Source: UBA2022 sp964621555
Lineage (GTDB): Bacteria; Patescibacteriota; Dojkabacteria; SC72
Assembly (NCBI GenBank): GCA_964621555.1
Contig: CAZUOO010000008.1
Coordinates: 1 to 27,152 of the forward strand
Direction: 5' to 3'
DNA length: 27,152 bases
The notes below the pieces were generated by a model. That model searched no databases. It had not been told where the DNA came from and saw nothing but the letters and a program-made list of their open reading frames with translations. Shown in pieces: positions 22,112 to 27,152 of the stretch; the first letter of the stretch is position 1, and each line of letters begins with the position of its first letter. A program made the position numbers and the translations under genes.

Positions 22112-23780
22112 CTATTACAGGTAATATAATTGGTTCTCTTTCGGTCTTCTTATATATGTATCTTTTAATCCTCTTCTCTAACTCCTCAATCAAATCTTCT
22201 TCCTTAGCTTTCTTGGCTCTCCACTGTTCTATCCATTCTCTGTGTGTATCTAAACACATAGTTTCTATATCCTTTAGGAGTTGTTGAGAAGTTTTCATAT
22301 ATACAAACCCTCTTGATACAAATCTAGGTTTTGTGAGTATACGTTTGTCTTTGTAGTTGAGGTTTAATACGACAATGAACATACCGAATTCAGCAAGTTG
22401 GGCTCTGTCCTTGAGTACTATGTCTCCAATATCCCCTACTCCAAGTCCGTCTATTAGTATTGGCTTAGACTCAATCTTCACACCTCTTTTCACATTACCT
22501 TTGCTTAGGATCCAGGTCTGTCCATCTTCGGTGAGTAGTACGTCGTCTTTTGGATGTCCCCATCTAGAGTGTAGTTTCCTACTATGGTATCTATATGTTA
22601 ATGACCCGTGTATTGGCATGATGTATTTAGGCTTGAGTATGTCGTAGAGGATTTTCATATCTTCCTGTAGTCCGTGTCCTCCGGAGTGCACATCAATTTC
22701 AGCACCCTTAACCAGCTCTACCCCCTGCCTTATCAAACCGTCTGTCATTTTACCAATCTTAGATTCATTTCCTGGTACTTCTGAAGCGGAAAGAATTACT
22801 AAGTCACCTGACTTGGCTTTAATATATTTATGCTCCCCAAGTGATATTCTATTCATTGCGGCATATCTTTCTGCCTGACTACCAGTTATGAGCATAATGA
22901 TCTTACTATCTTCAAAGCTGTTTAATTGTTTCTCCTTTATGAACATCTCTGGGGCAACTTTAACAAGTCCTTCATTTTTAGCAATCTCAAGGATCATCAA
23001 CATACTTCTTCCAGATATATATATCTTTCTATTGGTTTTCTGAGCAATATCAATCAATGTGAGGAGTCTGTCTACTAGTGATGCAAATGCTCCCACAATC
23101 ACCCTACCTTTATGCTCACTTATTATTTTTAGTAGCGTTTCGTGTGCAAGAGTTTCAGGTTTTGCCTTTCCAGGTTTATACACGTTAGTACTATCTACTA
23201 GTGCAATGTCTACATGATTTGCAACTTCAGAGAGTGCATGCATGTCAGTCTTTGGGTCCTCAATTTTATAGTCTCCTGAGAAGAATATATTACCCTCGGG
23301 GGTATTAATATACATGGAGAATGAGTCTGGAATACTGTGTGCATTGGTTAGGTATGAGATTCTCATCTGTCCAAATGTGAGAATGGATTTATCCGTAATC
23401 TCAATTAACTTTACCTTCTTCTCTAAACCGAACTCTGTTAGTCTCTCCTTTATCCATGCTAATGGAAAACCTCCTGCATATATTGGAGGGAATCCTAGTT
23501 CCTCAAGTACATATGGAAGTGCTCCTGTATGATCTAAGTGTCCGTGGGTAATTAATATTGCCTTAATTTTATCCTTCTTCTTTTTTAAGTATGAGAAGTT
23601 TGGAATTAGGTAGTCGATTCCATACATGTCTTGGTCTGGAAATGCAAAGCCTGCATCTATTATGATTATCTCATCTTTATATTCAATGAAGTTTGAATTT
23701 CTACCTCCAGTTTCGTTTGTACCAGAAAGGGTACAGAGGAGCAGGCCGTCCTCTCTCTTGTTCTTATTAAAATATTTCAT
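22107..23780 (-). CDS. rnj: Ribonuclease J
   Basis: A 557-aa metallo-beta-lactamase/beta-CASP protein of normal RNase J length. The zinc motif THGHLDH (H79, H81, D83, H84), LTNAHSIPDS, FFSGDYKIE, the beta-CASP ILSASEVPGNE and VHSGGHG motifs, and PIHGSLTYRYHS are all present. RNase J has 5'-to-3' exonuclease and endonuclease activity and is a main RNA-decay enzyme in bacteria without RNase E. It opens the minus-strand run with the glycosyltransferase, actin-like ATPase and baseplate-J-like genes. The start follows a TATAAT by 6 nt. Confidence 0.96.
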   Translation of the reverse strand: MKYFNKNKREDGLLLCTLSGTNETGGRNSNFIEYKDEIIIIDAGFAFPDQDMYGIDYLIPNFSYLKKKKDKIKAILITHGHLDHTGALPYVLEELGFPPIYAGGFPLAWIKERLTEFGLEKKVKLIEITDKSILTFGQMRISYLTNAHSIPDSFSMYINTPEGNIFFSGDYKIEDPKTDMHALSEVANHVDIALVDSTNVYKPGKAKPETLAHETLLKIISEHKGRVIVGAFASLVDRLLTLIDIAQKTNRKIYISGRSMLMILEIAKNEGLVKVAPEMFIKEKQLNSFEDSKIIMLITGSQAERYAAMNRISLGEHKYIKAKSGDLVILSASEVPGNESKIGKMTDGLIRQGVELVKGAEIDVHSGGHGLQEDMKILYDILKPKYIMPIHGSLTYRYHSRKLHSRWGHPKDDVLLTEDGQTWILSKGNVKRGVKIESKPILIDGLGVGDIGDIVLKDRAQLAEFGMFIVVLNLNYKDKRILTKPRFVSRGFVYMKTSQQLLKDIETMCLDTHREWIEQWRAKKAKEEDLIEELEKRIKRYIYKKTEREPIILPVIV

Positions 23781-23786
23781 AGAAGT

Positions 23787-23792
23787 ATTATA
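23787..23792 (-). promoter_or_regulatory. -10-like TATAAT before RNase J (leaderless spacing)
   Basis: On the minus strand GCTATAAT is followed by six nucleotides (ACTTCT) and the ATG. This is one of the clearest leaderless candidates in the window. Confidence 0.5.
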
Positions 23793-23875
23793 GCATTATT
23801 CTAAGTCTTCTAAGTAGTGGGCTTGGAATATGAGAACAAAGAACCACCTTGTAGAACTATAGGCCTATGGGGTGG

Positions 23876-23881
23876 TATAAT
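23876..23881 (+). promoter_or_regulatory. Extended -10 element TGGTATAAT
   Basis: TATAAT with the TG-N extension, 27 nt before ATG 23909 and in the divergent gap with RNase J. A start near 23888 would leave a short leader of about 20 nt. No good -35 hexamer is seen at normal spacing. Confidence 0.45.
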
Positions 23882-23908
23882 TGGATATATAGTTTAAATA
23901 TCTGTTTA

Positions 23909-24433
23909 ATGTTCGACACAAATCAGAATCCTCGGCTAGACTTTAATAATCAGTTTCTTGAGGATGTTTTTGACAATTTACCTTTGACCTCACACATCCC
24001 TGAATATGTATTTATTTCAGGTTTAAGGGCTATATCTAACTTTATACAGTCTGAGAAAAGTATGGGAAATGAGTATCCCTTTGGACTTGATTTTGTTGAT
24101 TCCGTGTCTGTTGAAAGCTATCTTGATATTCTTAGCTATACTGCTGATTTGATTTCTGCTGGCCAGTATAATCTGATGTATACTAATTATGGTTATGTCA
24201 ATCTTATTGAAACCCATCACCCTTTAACACTTGAGCAAGATTTTGATGGGGAGTGTCCCGATTATTCTTTATCGTTTGTGAGTGAGTTCGGGACTTTCAC
24301 CTGCAGCTATACAGGTAAAAGATTTGAGCTGTATTACAGGTTCGACGATCTTCATCACAATGTAGTTGTTCAATTGGAGCCAAACAAGAATGTGCTTTTC
24401 AAATCTCGTACTTCTTCTGACTATGCTGAGTAG
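23909..24433 (+). CDS. Unrecognised soluble protein
   Basis: A protein of 174 aa from ATG 23909; ATG 23867 is possible in frame but would lie upstream of the likely -10 element. It is acidic and aromatic-rich, with many Tyr, Phe and Asp residues. The N-terminal half looks helical (RLDFNNQFLEDVFDNL, then SGLRAISNFIQSEK) and the C-terminal half beta-rich (YSLSFVSEFGTFTCSYTG, then RFELYYRFDDLHHNVVVQLE). No membrane helix or known motif is found, so no function is offered. Its codons use more TTT and TCT than the neighbouring genes. The valS T-box leader begins right after it on the same strand. Confidence 0.65.
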   Translation: MFDTNQNPRLDFNNQFLEDVFDNLPLTSHIPEYVFISGLRAISNFIQSEKSMGNEYPFGLDFVDSVSVESYLDILSYTADLISAGQYNLMYTNYGYVNLIETHHPLTLEQDFDGECPDYSLSFVSEFGTFTCSYTGKRFELYYRFDDLHHNVVVQLEPNKNVLFKSRTSSDYAE

Positions 24434-24448
24434 TTTGAGGGTTAGAAA

Positions 24449-24454
24449 TATAAT
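24449..24454 (+). promoter_or_regulatory. -10-like TATAAT for the valS T-box leader
   Basis: An exact TATAAT placed about 7 nt before the first bases (GACCAAGGAG) that resemble the 5' end of T-box leaders. It predicts a transcript start near 24461. No consensus -35 is visible. Confidence 0.5.
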
Positions 24455-24460
24455 ATTATA

Positions 24461-24831
24461 GACCAAGGAGCAGTATTGCAAGTTGCCTTTGCGGTCGAGA
24501 GAACAAGTAATAATGTACCAGAGAATATAAGCATACTTGTATTAAGAGAACAGGTTGCTCATGCCTAATATCATTGATATAATACCCCAAACCGATATAT
24601 AGAGCTTGTCACTCTAGAGGTATGAGAAGAAAAGTATAACCATACTAACTAGAACTCATCAGAGGAGAAACTGTAAAAGGTCTCACCATATATAATGTAT
24701 GGAATAAGGCTATGTCAGTAATGATATAGTGAAAACAAGGTGGTACCACGGTATATCCGTCCTTGAATATATGCTACTAGTATAATTGGTAGTATGTATT
24801 CGGGGACTTTTTTATTTATAAACCTAAAACT
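24461..24831 (+). ncRNA. T-box riboswitch leader of valS
   Basis: A leader of about 370 nt before valS. The 5' part (ACCAAGGAGCAGTA, then GAGAGAAC) resembles the base and AG-bulge of T-box stem I. A candidate specifier is GTC (a valine codon) at 24608-24610, followed by ACTCT. The T-box itself is AAGGTGGTACCACGG at 24737-24751. AAGG (24737-24740) can pair with CCTT (24761-24764), and CGG with CCG, giving the antiterminator with the tRNA-acceptor-binding bulge. Uncharged tRNA-Val is expected to favour this form, so transcription continues into valS. The competing terminator is listed separately. The specifier call is less certain than the T-box itself. Confidence 0.88.
24759..24813 (+). terminator. 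T-box-controlled intrinsic terminator before valS
   Basis: GTCCTTGAATA (24759-24769) pairs over 11 bp, including two G-U pairs, with TATTCGGGGAC (24797-24807). An inner CTAC/GTAG pairing extends the hairpin. TTTTTT follows at 24808-24813. The 5' arm shares the CCTT bases with the antiterminator, so the two structures exclude each other. Confidence 0.88.
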
Positions 24832-27141
24832 ATGAAAAGCAGTAAAGCAGAGTTAATACCAAAAGCCTTTGATTCTAAACTACAGGAAGAAAGATTGTAT
24901 AAACTATGGGAGGAGAGTGGATACTTCAAACCAGAGAATGTAAAAGAATACCTTGAGAAGTCTAATAAGGAGGTAAAAAAACCATTTGTAATGACCCTCC
25001 CTCCTCCAAATGCCAACGGTGATTTACACATGGGACACACCTGTGGATACTCATTCCATGATGCAATGGGTAGATTTAATAGAATGACAGGACACCCAAC
25101 TTTGCTAATTGCAGGTAAAGATCATGCAGGTATTCAAACTGAAACCGTGTTTACCAAAAAATTAAAGGCAGAAGGAGTTGATAAATGGGAGTTAGGGAGA
25201 GAAGAGTTTAATAAAAGGTGCTATGAGTTTTGCTTAAAATCTTCGGATAATGCTAGAAGTCAGGAGAAAAGAATTGGACTAAGTGCTGATTGGGACAGGG
25301 AGTTCTTTACACTCGATCCTAGATTAACCGATGTAATATACGATACGTTCTTCAGTATGTTGAAAGATGGTTTGGCGTATAGAGGTAAGAGGATAATCAA
25401 CCAGTGTCCTCACTGTCGTACCGCTCTTGCAGATATTGATACATACCATAAGGAGATGCCGGGTGTATTTGTATATATAGTATATCCATTTGTAGAAGAG
25501 GAAGATAAGCAGAGGGCGAAGAAACTCTTTGGGGTTGAGGGTATTACAGTTGCAACTACTAGACCAGAAACTATGTTAGGAGACACCGCAGTTGCTGTAA
25601 ATCCTAAAGATGAAAGGTATAAATCATTTATTGGGAAGAAGGTTCTGCTCCCAATTGCAAATAGAGAGATTCCAGTGATTACAGATGACGGGATTGATAT
25701 TGAAACTGGTACAGGTGCGCTTAAGGTTACTCCTGCTCACTCCCCTATTGATTTCGAAATCGCTCTTAAAAATGACCTCCCAATTCTTAATGTTATCAAT
25801 GAGGAAGGGAAAATGTCTGGAAGTATTCCCCAGAGGTTTATAGGTATGGATACTATTGAGTGTTCTAAAGCACTTGTTAAGGAGTTAGATGAGTTAGGCC
25901 TGTTTATTAAACTTGAGCGTATTAAGCATGAGGTTTCAGTGTGTGAAAGGTGTGATACCCCAATCCAACCTATTATCTCCTTCCAATGGTATGTAAATAC
26001 CAAACCACTGGCTGATAAAGCATTGGATGCACTCTCTAAAGGTGAGGTTAAGGTTAACCCAGAGGGACAACAGAAGGCCCTAATGCATTTCTTTGAGAAT
26101 ATACAGCCATGGTGTATTTCAAGGCAATTGTGGTGGGGGCATAGAATTCCAATATGGTATAGCGGGAGCAAGGAGTTGCATGATTGGCTACTAGAGAATC
26201 CTGAGAAAACAACGGTTGATTTTGAGAAAGAGGTCGGGAAAGAGGCGTGTGGGAGTGGAAAGGTGTTTGCTTCTGTGGAGAAACCTAAGGTTGACCCTGA
26301 TTGGGATAATGAGAAGAATCTTGTATTTGAAGCTGAAACTGATGTATTCGATACTTGGTTTAGTTCAGGTCAGTGGCCTTTCTCTACAACTATGAGTATT
26401 AATGGTTTTGATGAATACTTCCCTACAGATACAATGGTGCATGATAAAGGGATTGTATTTTTCTGGTCAGGTAGGATGATGATGTTGTCCCACTACCGAA
26501 CAGGTAGGTCTCCGTTTAACAACATCTTTATCCATGGAACTATTCTTGCAGCAGATGGTCAGAAGATGTCCAAATCTAAAGGTAATGGGGTTTCCCCTCT
26601 ATATCTTTTCGATAAGTATGGAGCAGATGCTCTTCGTCTCTGGTACTATACCGATGTGCTTCCCGGTTCAAACTCTCCTTTCAGAGAAGAGAAACTAAAA
26701 GGTAGTAGGAACTTTGTGAATAAGATATGGAATGCTAGTCGGTTTGTATTAATGAATATTGATGATTCTGAGTTGGAGGCGGTTAAGGAGAGAGTTAAAG
26801 CGGGTGAGTTTAAATCAGACAGGGTTGATATGAGTAGTGCTCACATCAAGAAAGTGGTAAGGCATTTAGAGAAGCAGAGGTATAATCTAGGGGCAGAGTA
26901 TATTAGAGAGTTTTTCTGGCATGAGTACTGTGATAAATGGATTGAGGAGGTTAAGGATGGTATTAAAGATGAGGATCTTGGTTCCGAAAAGAGGATTATT
27001 CTTCTTTCTGAGCTAGTTTACCTTCTTAAGGAGAATCTAAAGATTATGCATCCTTTCATTCCTTATATTACGGAGTCAGTATGGCAGGAGTTAGTACAGT
27101 TAAACCTAGCAGATGGTTTACTAATAGTGGAACAGATATAA
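24832..27141 (+). CDS. valS: Valyl-tRNA synthetase
   Basis: A 769-aa class I synthetase. The HIGH-type motif is PPPNANGDLHMGH (HMGH at 66-69). AGKDHAGIQTE follows. A CP1 editing domain has VATTRPETMLGDTAVAV and KVTPAHSPIDFE. KMSKS lies near 578-582 (GQKMSKSKGNGVSP). The anticodon-binding domain ends with MHPFIPYITESVWQEL. It charges tRNA-Val and edits mis-charged Thr. TAA at 27139-27141 stops the frame soon after the anticodon domain, so the C-terminal coiled-coil arm of typical ValRS (about 860-950 aa) is missing. The window ends 11 nt later, so a downstream continuation in another frame cannot be excluded. Expression is controlled by the T-box leader. Confidence 0.95.
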   Translation: MKSSKAELIPKAFDSKLQEERLYKLWEESGYFKPENVKEYLEKSNKEVKKPFVMTLPPPNANGDLHMGHTCGYSFHDAMGRFNRMTGHPTLLIAGKDHAGIQTETVFTKKLKAEGVDKWELGREEFNKRCYEFCLKSSDNARSQEKRIGLSADWDREFFTLDPRLTDVIYDTFFSMLKDGLAYRGKRIINQCPHCRTALADIDTYHKEMPGVFVYIVYPFVEEEDKQRAKKLFGVEGITVATTRPETMLGDTAVAVNPKDERYKSFIGKKVLLPIANREIPVITDDGIDIETGTGALKVTPAHSPIDFEIALKNDLPILNVINEEGKMSGSIPQRFIGMDTIECSKALVKELDELGLFIKLERIKHEVSVCERCDTPIQPIISFQWYVNTKPLADKALDALSKGEVKVNPEGQQKALMHFFENIQPWCISRQLWWGHRIPIWYSGSKELHDWLLENPEKTTVDFEKEVGKEACGSGKVFASVEKPKVDPDWDNEKNLVFEAETDVFDTWFSSGQWPFSTTMSINGFDEYFPTDTMVHDKGIVFFWSGRMMMLSHYRTGRSPFNNIFIHGTILAADGQKMSKSKGNGVSPLYLFDKYGADALRLWYYTDVLPGSNSPFREEKLKGSRNFVNKIWNASRFVLMNIDDSELEAVKERVKAGEFKSDRVDMSSAHIKKVVRHLEKQRYNLGAEYIREFFWHEYCDKWIEEVKDGIKDEDLGSEKRIILLSELVYLLKENLKIMHPFIPYITESVWQELVQLNLADGLLIVEQI

Positions 27142-27152
27142 ATTTAATATAT

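Noticed and set aside
23867..23908. Longer start (ATG 23867) for the orphan protein
   Set aside because: It lies before the extended -10 element, so a transcript from that promoter would not include it.
1..27152. CRISPR arrays, insertion sequences or prophage genes
   Set aside because: No regularly spaced repeats, transposase motifs or phage structural genes were seen. The baseplate-J-like protein is membrane-anchored and paired with an actin-like ATPase, not with other phage genes.

Overview
The window looks like the replication-origin region of a low-GC bacterium, most likely of the Candidate Phyla Radiation (Patescibacteria). Three things point there: compact overlapping genes, the short cluster rpmH-rnpA-yidD-yidC-jag beside dnaA and dnaN, and two protein types I associate with CPR genomes (a two-helix membrane protein with a 'PPVDV...GI' segment, and an actin-like ATPase followed by a baseplate-J-like membrane protein). 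The class or phylum within CPR cannot be settled from the sequence. TGA is used as a normal stop (for example in yidD), so the Gracilibacteria/SR1 code does not apply.

Layout. 0.1-2 kb (minus): a three-gene membrane operon ending in a two-domain lycopene-cyclase-like protein. 2-5.8 kb: an OmpR-type regulator with a degenerate receiver, converging on dnaN, then dnaA. The 475-bp dnaN-dnaA gap holds several DnaA-box-like 9-mers, and a perfect DnaA box lies upstream of dnaA. 5.9-8.5 kb (plus): a protein of unknown function whose frame is open well upstream of its only usable start codon, then a soluble GAF histidine kinase. 8.5-12.1 kb (plus): rpmH, rnpA, yidD, yidC, jag and an O-antigen ligase/polymerase-like membrane protein. 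12.1-17.1 kb (minus): an accessory block with a HAD phosphatase, a PIN/Phd-type toxin-antitoxin pair, a GNAT, two cupins, three Nudix hydrolases, a VOC protein and a small Cys-containing membrane-anchored protein. A tRNA-Ser(GGA) follows. 17.2-23.8 kb (minus): RNase J, a membrane glycosyltransferase, an FtsA/PilM-like ATPase and a baseplate-J-like single-pass protein, closely spaced. 23.9-27.1 kb (plus): an unrecognised small protein, then a T-box leader and valyl-tRNA synthetase.

How it fits together. Strand use switches at dnaA: minus to its left, plus to its right until 12.1 kb. This is what divergent replication from an origin at about 4-6 kb would give. Expression signals are unusual. 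Several genes have a TATAAT-like hexamer only 6-11 nt before the start codon and I see no convincing Shine-Dalgarno sequence before most starts, which suggests leaderless or nearly leaderless transcripts. The exception is valS, with a leader of about 370 nt that carries a canonical T-box, an antiterminator and a strong terminator hairpin. The T-box, the leaderless pattern, the lycopene-cyclase-like operon, the ATPase/baseplate-J pair and the gene without a start codon are the observations most worth following.
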